From Glacieibacterium sp038210595 (GTDB lineage Bacteria; Pseudomonadota; Alphaproteobacteria; Sphingomonadales; Sphingomonadaceae), in assembly GCA_038210595.1 (NCBI GenBank), contig JBBQWN010000005.1, positions 48,688 to 112,687 of the forward strand: a stretch of DNA of 64,000 bases. Direction: 5' to 3'. The notes under the pieces are model-generated. The model ran no database searches, had not been told where the DNA came from, and saw nothing but the letters and a program-made list of their open reading frames with translations. The first letter of the stretch is position 1. Every line of letters starts with the position of its first letter. Positions 26,556-35,405 of this stretch are shown in pieces. A program made the translations under genes and the position numbers.

Positions 26556-27548
26556 CTAGCGGCGGGCCGCCTCGAAAATCTGGTCGAAGATGCCGCCGTC
26601 GTTGAAGTGCGCCGCCTGCGCCTTCTTCCAGCCGCCGAAATTCCGGTCGATGCTGAACAGCGCCAGCTTCGGGAAGCTGGCGGTGTATTTCGCGGCGATG
26701 GCCGGATCGACCGGGCGGTAGAAATTCTGCGCGATCACGGTCTGTGCGGCGGGCGTGTAGAGATAGTTGAGATAGGCCTCCGCCACCTTGCGGGTGCCGT
26801 GCCTGTCGACGTTCTTGTCGACGACGGCGACCGGCGGCTCGGCCCGGATACTGACCGACGGCGCGACGATCTCATACTGGCCGGGCGCGTCCTTCTGGCT
26901 GAGATAGGCTTCGTTCTCCCACGCCAGCAGGACATCGCCCTGGCCGCGCTGGACAAACGTGGTGGTGGCGCCGCGCGCGCCCGAATCGAGCACCGTGACG
27001 TTCTTGTACAGCTTGGTGACGAAGTCGCGCGCGGCGGCCGACGTGCCGTATTTCTTCTGGGCATAGCCCCAGGCGGCGAGGTAGTTCCAGCGCGCGCCGC
27101 CGCTGGTCTTGGGGCTCGGCGTGATCACCTGGACGCCCGGCTTGACCAGATCGTCCCAGTCGCGGATCGCCTTCGGGTTGCCCTTGCGGACGAGAAACAC
27201 GATCGTCGAGTAATAAGGCGTCGAATTGTGCGGCAGGCGCGCCTGCCACGTCGCGGGCAGCAGCTTCGCCTTGTCGGCGATCTCGTCGATGTCATAGGCC
27301 AGCGCCAGCGTCACGACATCGGCCTGCAGCCCGTCGATGACCGAGCGCGCCTGCTTGCCCGAGCCGCCGTGCGACTGATTGATGGTCAGCGTGTCGCCGG
27401 TCTTCGCCTTCCAGTCGGCGGCGAACGCGGTGTTGACGGCGCGGTACAGCTCGCGCGTCGGATCATAGCTGACGTTGAGCAGCTTGACCTCGGCGGCCTG
27501 GGCAGCGGTGGCGAGCAGGGCGGCGGCGGCGGCGAGGGCAAGGCGCAT
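26556..27548 (-). CDS. sbp: Sulfate ABC transporter periplasmic binding protein
   Basis: A 330-residue sulfate-binding protein with signal peptide MRLALAAAAALLATAAQA. Family segments are LLNVSYDPTRELYRAVN, INQSHGGSGKQARSVIDGLQADVVTLAL, NPKAIRDWDDL and PSPKTSGGARWNYLAAW. These residues form the anion pocket of Sbp/CysP. It is the first gene of the sulfate operon. A candidate Rrf2 operator lies 42-64 bases upstream of its start. Confidence 0.92.
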   Translation of the reverse strand: MRLALAAAAALLATAAQAAEVKLLNVSYDPTRELYRAVNTAFAADWKAKTGDTLTINQSHGGSGKQARSVIDGLQADVVTLALAYDIDEIADKAKLLPATWQARLPHNSTPYYSTIVFLVRKGNPKAIRDWDDLVKPGVQVITPSPKTSGGARWNYLAAWGYAQKKYGTSAAARDFVTKLYKNVTVLDSGARGATTTFVQRGQGDVLLAWENEAYLSQKDAPGQYEIVAPSVSIRAEPPVAVVDKNVDRHGTRKVAEAYLNYLYTPAAQTVIAQNFYRPVDPAIAAKYTASFPKLALFSIDRNFGGWKKAQAAHFNDGGIFDQIFEAARR

Positions 27549-27589
27549 CGACGTGATCTCCCGTGGCGGTAGCGCAACGAGCGAACCTT

Positions 27590-27612
27590 ATCCCTAGTTT
27601 CCGAGTAGGTAT
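27590..27612. promoter_or_regulatory. Candidate Rrf2 operator before the sulfate operon
   Basis: ATCCCTA-N9-TAGGTAT, seven-base arms with one mismatch. It lies in the 121-base gap between the Rrf2 gene and sbp. Rrf2-family regulators bind imperfect inverted repeats of this general size near the promoters they control. Assignment to the adjacent regulator is inference from position and symmetry. Confidence 0.45.
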
Positions 27613-27669
27613 TATGACGAAAAACTTTTGCGATGCTTAGCCGGGCTATGCGGCCGCAGCTGAGCGCGG

Positions 27670-28095
27670 CTATGCCGCGACGCGCACCGGATCGATGTCG
27701 GCGAGGCTGGTGCCGTCGAGGATCGTCGCGGTCTTGTCGCGGACCAGCAGCATCAGCTTGCGGATGGCGCAGACCGATTCCTCGAAACAGTCGGGGCAGC
27801 GCTGATAGGCGGTCTGGCTGACGCATGGCACCAGCGCCAGCGGCCCCTCGATCAGCCGGATGATCTCGCCGAACGAAATCGCGGACGCTGGCCGCGCCAG
27901 CCGGTAGCCGCCGAGCTTGCCGCGCGAACTGGTCACCAGCCCGCCGTTCTTGAGTTCGAGCAGGATGATCTCGAGGAACTTGCGCGGCAGCTTCTGATCC
28001 GCCGCGATCGCGCTCATCGGCACCGGCGCGATACCGGGGGCACGGGCGAGAAAGATGAGCGCGCGGAGGGCGTAGCGCGAACGCTGGGTCAGCAT
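27670..28095 (-). CDS. Rrf2 family transcriptional regulator (likely sulfur regulon)
   Basis: A 141-residue Rrf2 protein. The N-terminal winged helix (LTQRSRYALRALIFLA, then LPRKFLEIILLELKNGGLVTSSRGKLGGYRLA) is canonical. Four cysteines in CVSQTAYQRCPDCFEESVC could bind an iron-sulfur cluster or sense a thiol, though the spacing differs from IscR. ATG 28095 is preferred to 28110 because the family begins with LTQRSRYAL. It is directly upstream of, and in line with, the sulfate uptake genes. A role like that of the cysteine regulator CymR is likely but unproven. Confidence 0.85.
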   Translation of the reverse strand: MLTQRSRYALRALIFLARAPGIAPVPMSAIAADQKLPRKFLEIILLELKNGGLVTSSRGKLGGYRLARPASAISFGEIIRLIEGPLALVPCVSQTAYQRCPDCFEESVCAIRKLMLLVRDKTATILDGTSLADIDPVRVAA

Positions 28096-28213
28096 CGCCG
28101 CGTCATGCACCCGCCAGCCGGTGGATTCAAGCGACGGGGCGATGAACGGCGTGGCGCTTGCCCCGCCCGGCGGAGGCGCTAGACCGTTGCGGCGATGACT
28201 TAAGGAGTCGCGA

Positions 28214-29008
28214 ATGCGCTATTCGGGCAAGACCATCGTCGTCACCGGCTCCGGCCGCGAGCAGGGGCTGGGACAGGCGATCCTGCAGCATTTTGCCGGC
28301 GAGGGCGCCAACTGCGTCGTCTCCGACCTGGCGATCACTGCGGAGACGGAGGGCGTCGCCGAGGACCTGCGCAAGCGCGGCGGTACGGTCGCCTGCATCC
28401 CCTGCGACGTCGGCGCGCCCGCCCAGTGCGCGACACTGATCGACCGCACCATCGATGTGTTCGGCGGCGTCGACGTGATGGTCAACAACGCCGGCATCGG
28501 CTTCATGATGCAGCCGCTGCTGGAGGCCGATCCCGAAGACTGGGACCGGGTGCTGGCGGTCAACCTGTCAGGGGCGTTCTATTGCACCCAGGCCGCGGCG
28601 CGGGCGATGATCAAGGGCGGCAAGGGCGGCCGCATCATCAACATCGCCAGCCAGGCCGGCAAGACGCCGGTGCTGCACATGGCGAGCTATGTCGCCTCGA
28701 AGCACGGCATGATCGGCCTGACCCGCGCCGCCGCGCTGGAGCTGGGCGGCTATGGCATAACGGTCAACGCGGTGTGCCCCAACCACGTCACCACCGGGCT
28801 GGGCAGCCGCCAGAACGAGTATTTCTCCAAGCTGCTGGGGTTCGAGAGCGTCGCGGCCTATCTCGACAATCTCGCGCGCCACAACCCGATGGGGCGGCCG
28901 GGGCTGGCCACCGACACCGCCCGCGCCTGCGCCTGGCTGGCCAGCGACGACGCCGCCTACATCACCGGCGAGGCGCTGAACGTCTCGGGCGGCGAGGAAA
29001 TGCATTGA
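28214..29008 (+). CDS. SDR family oxidoreductase
   Basis: A 264-residue classical short-chain dehydrogenase. It has TGSGREQGLGQAI (cofactor loop), NNAG, the catalytic Ser in NIASQAG, and Tyr-x3-Lys in ASYVASKHG. The end ITGEALNVSGGEEMH is typical. A TAAGGAG ribosome site precedes the ATG. It is coupled to a crotonase by a TTGA overlap, which suggests sequential steps on one acyl-CoA or hydroxy acid. The substrate is unknown. Confidence 0.85.
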   Translation: MRYSGKTIVVTGSGREQGLGQAILQHFAGEGANCVVSDLAITAETEGVAEDLRKRGGTVACIPCDVGAPAQCATLIDRTIDVFGGVDVMVNNAGIGFMMQPLLEADPEDWDRVLAVNLSGAFYCTQAAARAMIKGGKGGRIINIASQAGKTPVLHMASYVASKHGMIGLTRAAALELGGYGITVNAVCPNHVTTGLGSRQNEYFSKLLGFESVAAYLDNLARHNPMGRPGLATDTARACAWLASDDAAYITGEALNVSGGEEMH

Positions 29009-29745
29009 GCCTGTCGCTGGCCGTCGACGGGGCGGTGGCGCGCCTGATCATCGACCGGGCGGCGAAGCGCAACGCCTTCACCAACGCGATGTGGGCAGCG
29101 GTGCCGGGGCTGGTGGCGGACGCGATGGCCGACCGGCACGTGCGCGTGCTCATCGTGCAGGCGGCGGAACCGGGCGTGTTCTGCGCCGGCGCCGACATCG
29201 CCGAGTTCGGGCAGGGTGGCAGCGACGAAGGCATCGTCCGCACCGCGCAGCTGGCCGTGGCGCGCGCGCCGATGCCGGTGATCGCTTTGGTCGAGGGCGA
29301 CTGTGTCGGCGGCGGCTGCGGCCTCGCCATCGCCTGCGATATCCGCGTCGCCGCGCCCACCGCGCGCTTCGGCATCACGCCGGCGAAACTGGGCCTCGTC
29401 TATTCGCTGCACGACACCAAGTTGCTGGTCGACCTGGTCGGGCCGGGGCAGGCCAAGCGCATGCTGTTCTCGGCCGGGCTTCTCGACGCGGCGGAGGCGC
29501 AGCGCATCGGGCTGGTCGAGATCGTGGCGGACGATGCCCGCGCCGCGGCGGCGGAGCTGGCCGCGACCATCGCCGCGAACTCGATGCACAGCACGACCGG
29601 AACCAAGGCGATCATCCGCCGCATCCTCGACGGGCAGCCGGACGACGACGACGCCACGCTGGCGATGTTCAGGGATGCCCTCGACGGCCCCGACTTCGCC
29701 GAAGGGGTGGCGGCGTTCTGCGCCAAGCGCCGCCCGGCGTTTTAG
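29005..29745 (+). CDS. Enoyl-CoA hydratase/isomerase (crotonase) family protein
   Basis: A 246-residue crotonase starting at TTG 29005, which overlaps the SDR stop by four bases. Segments seen are RLIIDRAAKRNAFTNAMW, the oxyanion-hole motifs FCAGADIAEFG and EGDCVGGGCGLAIACDIRVA, and RFGITPAKLGLVYS. The position of a classical hydratase glutamate (ITPAKLGL) differs from mitochondrial-type hydratases, so an isomerase or hydrolase activity is possible. Its neighbour SDR suggests a short catabolic branch. Confidence 0.83.
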   Translation: MSLSLAVDGAVARLIIDRAAKRNAFTNAMWAAVPGLVADAMADRHVRVLIVQAAEPGVFCAGADIAEFGQGGSDEGIVRTAQLAVARAPMPVIALVEGDCVGGGCGLAIACDIRVAAPTARFGITPAKLGLVYSLHDTKLLVDLVGPGQAKRMLFSAGLLDAAEAQRIGLVEIVADDARAAAAELAATIAANSMHSTTGTKAIIRRILDGQPDDDDATLAMFRDALDGPDFAEGVAAFCAKRRPAF

Positions 29746-30179
29746 AGCGGCCGCCGCTTCAGTTCGTCGCGGATTTCGGCGAGCAGCGCCTCGCTCGGCG
29801 TCGGCCCGGACGCGGCCGGGGCCGGGGCCGGCGCGGCCATCATCCGATTCACAGCGCGGACGATCAGGAAGATCACGAACGCGATGATGACGAAGTTGAT
29901 CGTGGCGGTCAGGAACTCGCCCCAGCCGAGCAGCGGCGCGCCCGCCTTCTTCAGCGCCGCATAGTCGGTGGTCGCGCCGACATAGCCCGCGGGCACCGGC
30001 CCGAGCAGTACGAAGTGGCTGGAGAAATCGACGCCACCGGTCACCGCGCCGATCACCGGCATGATGATGTCATCGGTCAGCGACGTGACGATCTTGCCGA
30101 ACGCCGCACCGATAATCACCGCGACAGCCAGATCGAGCACGTTGCCGCGCGCGATGAACGCCTTGAATTCCGCGAACAT
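29742..30179 (-). CDS. mscL: Large-conductance mechanosensitive channel
   Basis: A 145-residue MscL, the osmotic safety valve of the inner membrane. The N-terminal helix and first membrane segment (EFKAFIARGNVLDLAVAVIIGAAFGKIVTSL) and the second (NFVIIAFVIFLIVRAVNRM) are diagnostic. The charged cytoplasmic helix EALLAEIRDELKRRP closes it. The start at 30179 has GGGAGGGA upstream; longer frames add unrelated residues. It converges with the crotonase gene with a four-base overlap. Confidence 0.95.
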   Translation of the reverse strand: MFAEFKAFIARGNVLDLAVAVIIGAAFGKIVTSLTDDIIMPVIGAVTGGVDFSSHFVLLGPVPAGYVGATTDYAALKKAGAPLLGWGEFLTATINFVIIAFVIFLIVRAVNRMMAAPAPAPAASGPTPSEALLAEIRDELKRRPL

Positions 30180-30327
30180 TACGTCCCTCCCACCAACCCC
30201 GTGGCCGACAATGCACGGCACCGGGCGGCGGTCCAAACCAAAAAATTGTCGCGCATCCCCTGTTGCGTTCGCGTAACACACCTATCTACCGCTGGCCGAA
30301 GACCGGCCCCGTTTGGAGACCCGACGC

Positions 30328-30921
30328 ATGACGACCCGTTTCCTCACCCGTATCGCGCTGCCGCTCGCGGCCGTCGCCACCCTGTCCGGGTGCGGCGTCA
30401 ACACGATCCCCGCGAAGGAAGAAACCGCCAAGGCGCGCTGGGCCGATGTCGAGAGCGCCTATCAGCGCCGCGCCGACCTGATCCCCAATTTGGTCGCGAC
30501 CGTGAAGGGCTATGCCAAGCAGGAGAAGGACGTGCTGGTCGAAGTGACCAACGCCCGCGCCCGCGCCACCTCGATCACCGTCGACCCGTCGAAGCTGTCC
30601 GATCCCGCCGCCGTCGCGCAGTTCGACCAGGCGCAGACCGCGCTGTCGGGCTCGCTCGGCCGTCTGCTGGTCAGTGTCGAGAAGTATCCGGATCTCAAGT
30701 CGAACGAGCAGTTCCTCAACCTGCAGTCGCAGATCGAGGGCACCGAGAACCGCATCAACGTCACCCGCAAGGACTATAACGAGGCGGTGCGCGACTATAA
30801 CACCGAGATCCGCACCTTCCCGAGTGTCATCGGCGCCAAGGTCATCTACGGTGCCAAGCCGCTGCAGCCGTTCAAGGCGACCAGCGCCGGTGCCGCCAAC
30901 GCGCCGACGGTGACGTTCTAG
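30328..30921 (+). CDS. LemA family lipoprotein
   Basis: A 197-residue LemA protein with a lipobox (LSGC, Cys22), so it is predicted to be anchored in the membrane. Conserved helical segments are AKARWADVESAYQRRADLIPNLVATVKGYAKQE, VSVEKYPDLKSNEQFLNLQSQIEGTENRI and ARKDYNEAVRDYN-like. ATG 30328 is preferred to the TTG at 30313. A short palindromic hairpin with a TTCG loop (30261-30278) lies in the divergent gap shared with mscL. LemA and TPM-domain proteins commonly cluster, as here. Function is unknown; envelope maintenance is suspected. Confidence 0.85.
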   Translation: MTTRFLTRIALPLAAVATLSGCGVNTIPAKEETAKARWADVESAYQRRADLIPNLVATVKGYAKQEKDVLVEVTNARARATSITVDPSKLSDPAAVAQFDQAQTALSGSLGRLLVSVEKYPDLKSNEQFLNLQSQIEGTENRINVTRKDYNEAVRDYNTEIRTFPSVIGAKVIYGAKPLQPFKATSAGAANAPTVTF

Positions 30922-30922
30922 G

Positions 30923-31765
30923 ATGAGCCAAGCTCGCCCGTACGCGGGCGGGGTGGCGGCCCCCGGCTTCGGCCGGGGGTTGGCGCTGCTGCTCGCCCTG
31001 TTGCTAGCGCTCCTCACCAGCGTCGCACACGCCGCGCCGACGTTCCCGCCGCTGACCGGCCGCGTCACCGATGCGGCCGGCGTGCTGCCCGCCGATGTCG
31101 CGGCATCGCTTAGCGCAAAGCTAGAGGCACTGGAGACCGCGACCGGCACGCAGCTGGTGGTCGCCACGGTGCCGTCGCTGCAGGACAACCCGATCGAGGA
31201 CTACGGCTATCAGCTCGGCCGCGCCTGGAACATCGGCCAGAAGGGCACCAACAACGGCGTCATCCTGCTGGTCGCGCCGACCGAGCGCAAGGTGCGGATC
31301 GAGGTCGGCTACGGGCTCGAGGACCGGCTGACCGACGCGATGAGCGAGACCATCATCCGCAACAACATCATCCCGAGCTTCAAGGCCGGGGACCTGCCCG
31401 GCGGGGTCGTCGCGGGCACCGACGCGCTGATCGCGCAGCTGCAGGCCCCGGCCGATGAGGCGCGCGCCAACCTTGCCGCCGCCGCCGCGCAGCCGCGCGC
31501 CAAGCAACGCTCCGGCGGTCCCGGCTTCGGCGCCTTCGTGTGGCTGGCGATCATCGGATTATGGCTGTTCTTCTCGGTGTTCCGGGGCTCGCGCGGCCGG
31601 CGCTCCTCCGGCGTCGGCGAGGCGATCTTGTGGGGTGTCGCCAGCGGCATGTTCAACAACCGCGGCGGTGGTGGCGGCGGCTGGGGCGGTGGCGGCGGCG
31701 GCGGCGGCGGCTTTTCGGGCGGCGGCGGGTCGTTCGGCGGCGGCGGCGCGAGCGGCGGCTGGTAA
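30923..31765 (+). CDS. TPM domain protein (YgcG-like), Gly-rich tail
   Basis: A 280-residue membrane protein. After a hydrophobic segment (about residues 20-38) comes a TPM domain: LTGRVTDAAGVLPADVAASL, then IEDYGYQLGRAWNIGQKGTNNGVILLVAP and KVRIEVGYGLEDRLTDAMS. A membrane helix near 205-220 and an extremely Gly-rich tail with repeated GGGG runs follow. The ATG overlaps the lemA stop region with no clear ribosome site. Residues 3-19 are encoded by the twin hairpins, so a later start (TTG at 30980, MALLLALLLALL) is possible. Role unknown; it pairs with LemA in many bacteria. Confidence 0.8.
   Translation: MSQARPYAGGVAAPGFGRGLALLLALLLALLTSVAHAAPTFPPLTGRVTDAAGVLPADVAASLSAKLEALETATGTQLVVATVPSLQDNPIEDYGYQLGRAWNIGQKGTNNGVILLVAPTERKVRIEVGYGLEDRLTDAMSETIIRNNIIPSFKAGDLPGGVVAGTDALIAQLQAPADEARANLAAAAAQPRAKQRSGGPGFGAFVWLAIIGLWLFFSVFRGSRGRRSSGVGEAILWGVASGMFNNRGGGGGGWGGGGGGGGGFSGGGGSFGGGGASGGW
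30935..30979. repeat. Two consecutive UNCG-tetraloop hairpins
   Basis: CGCCCG-TACG-CGGGCG at 30935-30950 and CCCCCGGC-TTCG-GCCGGGGG at 30960-30979. Both are perfect stems (6 and 8 bp) capped by extra-stable UACG and UUCG loops. They lie directly after lemA and inside the annotated first codons of the next gene. Confidence 0.7.
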
Positions 31766-32442
31766 TGGCGTTCACCGACACCGACCGCGCCCGTATCGCC
31801 GACGCCATCGCCGCGGCGGAGCTGAACACCACCGGCGAGATCGTCTGCATCGTCAACGAGCACCCGCACCGTTATGCCGCGACCGGGCTGACCGTCGCTG
31901 CGCTGGCGGCGTTCGTGGTGCCGTTCGCGGCGGTCTACGCGGGCCTCGACTTCGCCGCGCTGACGCCGTGGCGGAGCTGGACCGGCAGCGGCTTCGCTGC
32001 CGACCTGCGCGGCGGCATCGAGGCCTATGCACTGGTCCAGGTTGTGGTCTTCGCCGTGGTCGCGGCGCTGGGCGTGTGGACCGGGCTGGGCGCGGCGCTG
32101 ACGCCCAGGGGCCTGAAGCGCGACCGTGTGCACGCCGAGGCGCTGAGCCAGTTCCGGGCACGCGGCATGGGGCGGACGCGGGCCGCCACCGGCGTGCTGA
32201 TCTATGTCGCCACCGCCGACCGCATCGCCGAGGTCGTCGCCGACGCCGGCATCTACGAGAAGGTCGCACCGGAGCACTGGGCGACAACGGTCGCCGCGCT
32301 GATCGCCGGCATCAAGGCCGGCGACACGGCGCGCGGCTTCGTCGATGCGGTCGGGCTGGCGGGCACGGTGCTGGCCGAGCATTTTCCGCCGGTTATCGAC
32401 GACAATCCCAACGAACTGCCGGACCGCCTGATCGAGCTCTGA
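31765..32442 (+). CDS. TPM domain membrane protein
   Basis: A 225-residue protein whose ATG overlaps the previous stop (TAATG). A TPM-like fold is split by two membrane helices (about residues 40-60 and 90-110): RARIADAIAAAELNTTGEIVCIV before them and RTRAATGVLIYVATADRIAEVVADAGI after. The product is the companion of the Gly-rich TPM protein and LemA in a three-gene unit. Function unknown. Confidence 0.75.
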   Translation: MAFTDTDRARIADAIAAAELNTTGEIVCIVNEHPHRYAATGLTVAALAAFVVPFAAVYAGLDFAALTPWRSWTGSGFAADLRGGIEAYALVQVVVFAVVAALGVWTGLGAALTPRGLKRDRVHAEALSQFRARGMGRTRAATGVLIYVATADRIAEVVADAGIYEKVAPEHWATTVAALIAGIKAGDTARGFVDAVGLAGTVLAEHFPPVIDDNPNELPDRLIEL

Positions 32443-32525
32443 CGCCGCAGTGCGGAACCGAATCGGGGAGTCCCCGGTTTCTCCAGCATGAACGGGCCGC
32501 CAGGCCGCGGGCGAGAGAGACCGAG

Positions 32526-33446
32526 ATGCTGACCCCCTTTACGGCGCGCACGCCGCTGCGTGCGCCGACCGACGAACGTCGCGACAACGCCTTTCAGGAG
32601 GCACTGACCCGGTTCAACCGCGAGCGGCTGGCCACGGCGATGCCGTGCGGCGACTGGGAGGCGACGCTTGCCGCAGAGACTGCGATGCGCCTGGCCGAAG
32701 GCCGCTGGATCGAGACCGAGCGCCGCGCCGTCGCCGAGCGCGCCGCCGCCGCGCCGGCGGATCCGCAAGGCTTCGTGGCGTGGTTCGAGGCGCTGCTCGA
32801 AGGCGGACCGGGCCAGGGCGACCCGCTGTTCCCGTGGCTCGCCGATCACGCCACGCTGGCCGAACTCAGCTGGTATCTGGAGCAGGAGGTCGCCGGCGAG
32901 GCGGGCTTCGACGATCTCGTCGCGCTGACCCAGGTCAAGCTGCCGGACCGTGCGAAGATGGAGCTGGCGCGCAACTACTGGGACGAGATGGGGCGCGGCA
33001 ATATGGCCGGGATGCACGGCCCGATGCTGGGCGCGCTCGCCGACAAGCTGGGCCTGAAACCGACGATCGAGACGACGGTCGCCGAGAGCCTGGCTCTGGC
33101 CAACACGATGGTCGCGTTCGCCACGTCGCGCCGCTACGTCTGGCACTCGGTCGGCGCGCTCGGGGTCATCGAGCTGACCGCCCCGGCGCGTTCGGCGGCT
33201 GTCGCGGCGGGACTGCGGCGGCTGGGCTATAGCGACAAGGACCGCCGCTATTTCGATCTCCACGCCGTGCTCGACGTCAAGCACTCGGCCGAGTGGAACA
33301 AGGAGGCGATTCTGCCGATCATGGCCGAGTTTCCCGATGCCGGGCGCTACATGGCAGAGGGCGCGCTGATGCGGCTGGAGTGCGGCGCGCGCTGCTTTGC
33401 GCGCTATCGTGCGGAGCTGTGGGGCGAAAAGCGGGTGGCGGCCTGA
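32526..33446 (+). CDS. Iron-containing redox enzyme family protein (heme-oxygenase-like diiron oxidase fold)
   Basis: A 306-residue all-helical protein. Putative metal ligands are spread over helices: Glu in LAELSWYLEQEVAGEAGFDD, Glu/His in NYWDEMGRGNMAGMHG, and Asp-Leu-His with a later His in YFDLHAVLDVKHSAEWN. This E..E/H..D-x-H arrangement is that of heme-oxygenase-like diiron oxidases. The start ATG 32526 follows GAGAGAG; the frame continues upstream only antisense to other genes. The substrate is unknown. Confidence 0.7.
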   Translation: MLTPFTARTPLRAPTDERRDNAFQEALTRFNRERLATAMPCGDWEATLAAETAMRLAEGRWIETERRAVAERAAAAPADPQGFVAWFEALLEGGPGQGDPLFPWLADHATLAELSWYLEQEVAGEAGFDDLVALTQVKLPDRAKMELARNYWDEMGRGNMAGMHGPMLGALADKLGLKPTIETTVAESLALANTMVAFATSRRYVWHSVGALGVIELTAPARSAAVAAGLRRLGYSDKDRRYFDLHAVLDVKHSAEWNKEAILPIMAEFPDAGRYMAEGALMRLECGARCFARYRAELWGEKRVAA

Positions 33447-33549
33447 TTAGTGTAGGACGGTCGGCAAAGCCGCCGCTGGCGTCGGACGAGTTCGCTTCGC
33501 GCCTCGCCGGCCGGTCGCGGCGCGAGCCTCGCCCTAGCTAACATCTGCT

Positions 33550-33579
33550 GCGCGGCTGCTTCGCTAGGGATAGCCGCGC
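33550..33579. terminator. Hairpin at the 3' end of rho
   Basis: GCGCGGCT pairs with AGCCGCGC around a 14-base loop, four bases beyond the rho stop. No U-run follows. An alternative pairing (CCCTAGC at 33532-33538 with GCTAGGG at 33563-33569) excludes it. The 136-base gap between the convergent diiron-protein gene and rho holds nothing else recognisable. Confidence 0.35.
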
Positions 33580-33582
33580 TCG

Positions 33583-34839
<1,257 letters not shown>

Positions 34840-34955
34840 GTAAGTCTCTGAGATAGTGGTCCGGCGCTGTCGCTGAGCGAATTGCGATGGCGGACGGTGA
34901 GCGGCCCGTCAGGATGACGGTGCTGATGCCGACGTAGGTGCGCCGCGGGGTGCCG

Positions 34956-35405
34956 TCAAGCGGCGAACGGCTTCACGATTGCCAGAATGACGATCAGGAT
35001 CGTCGCCAGCGCCGGCACCTCGTTCAGCAGGCGCAGGGTCTTTTCGGCATAGGGCCGCTCGCCGCGCGCAAATTTCTTCGCCGTGCCCGCCAACCAGCCG
35101 TGATAGCCCGACAAAAAGACCACCAGCGTGATCTTCAGGTGCAGCCAGCCCGCGCCCGCGAAACCGTAGCTCGTCGCCACCATCAGCCCGAGCACCCATA
35201 CCAGCACCAGCCCCGGATTGACGATGATCCGCAGGATCCGCCGGTTGCGCTCGTTCCACAGCGCATCCTCCGCCGAGCCGACGGGTGCAGCCATCTGATA
35301 GACCAGGAAGCGGGGCAGCATGAACAGACCCGCCATCCAGAAGATCACCGCGATTACGTGGAACGCCTTGACCCAGTCGTAGGCGCCGCCGAGCCAGCCG
35401 GTCAT
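34956..35405 (-). CDS. hemJ: Protoporphyrinogen IX oxidase HemJ
   Basis: A 149-residue membrane protein with four hydrophobic helices. The HemJ signature is AFHVIAVIFWMAGLFMLPRFLVY near the start, then NPGLVLVWVLGL and HLKITLVVFLSGYHGW; the histidine in the first helix and the LHLK motif are the conserved functional positions. It oxidises protoporphyrinogen to protoporphyrin for heme (and possibly bacteriochlorophyll). Its ATG overlaps the hemE stop (ATGA), so the two heme genes are coupled. Confidence 0.93.
   Translation of the reverse strand: MTGWLGGAYDWVKAFHVIAVIFWMAGLFMLPRFLVYQMAAPVGSAEDALWNERNRRILRIIVNPGLVLVWVLGLMVATSYGFAGAGWLHLKITLVVFLSGYHGWLAGTAKKFARGERPYAEKTLRLLNEVPALATILIVILAIVKPFAA

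Noticed and set aside
31455..32525. In-frame extension upstream of the diiron-protein gene
   Set aside because: Overlaps the two TPM genes in another frame; low-complexity Arg/Ala product; a good ribosome site exists at 32526.
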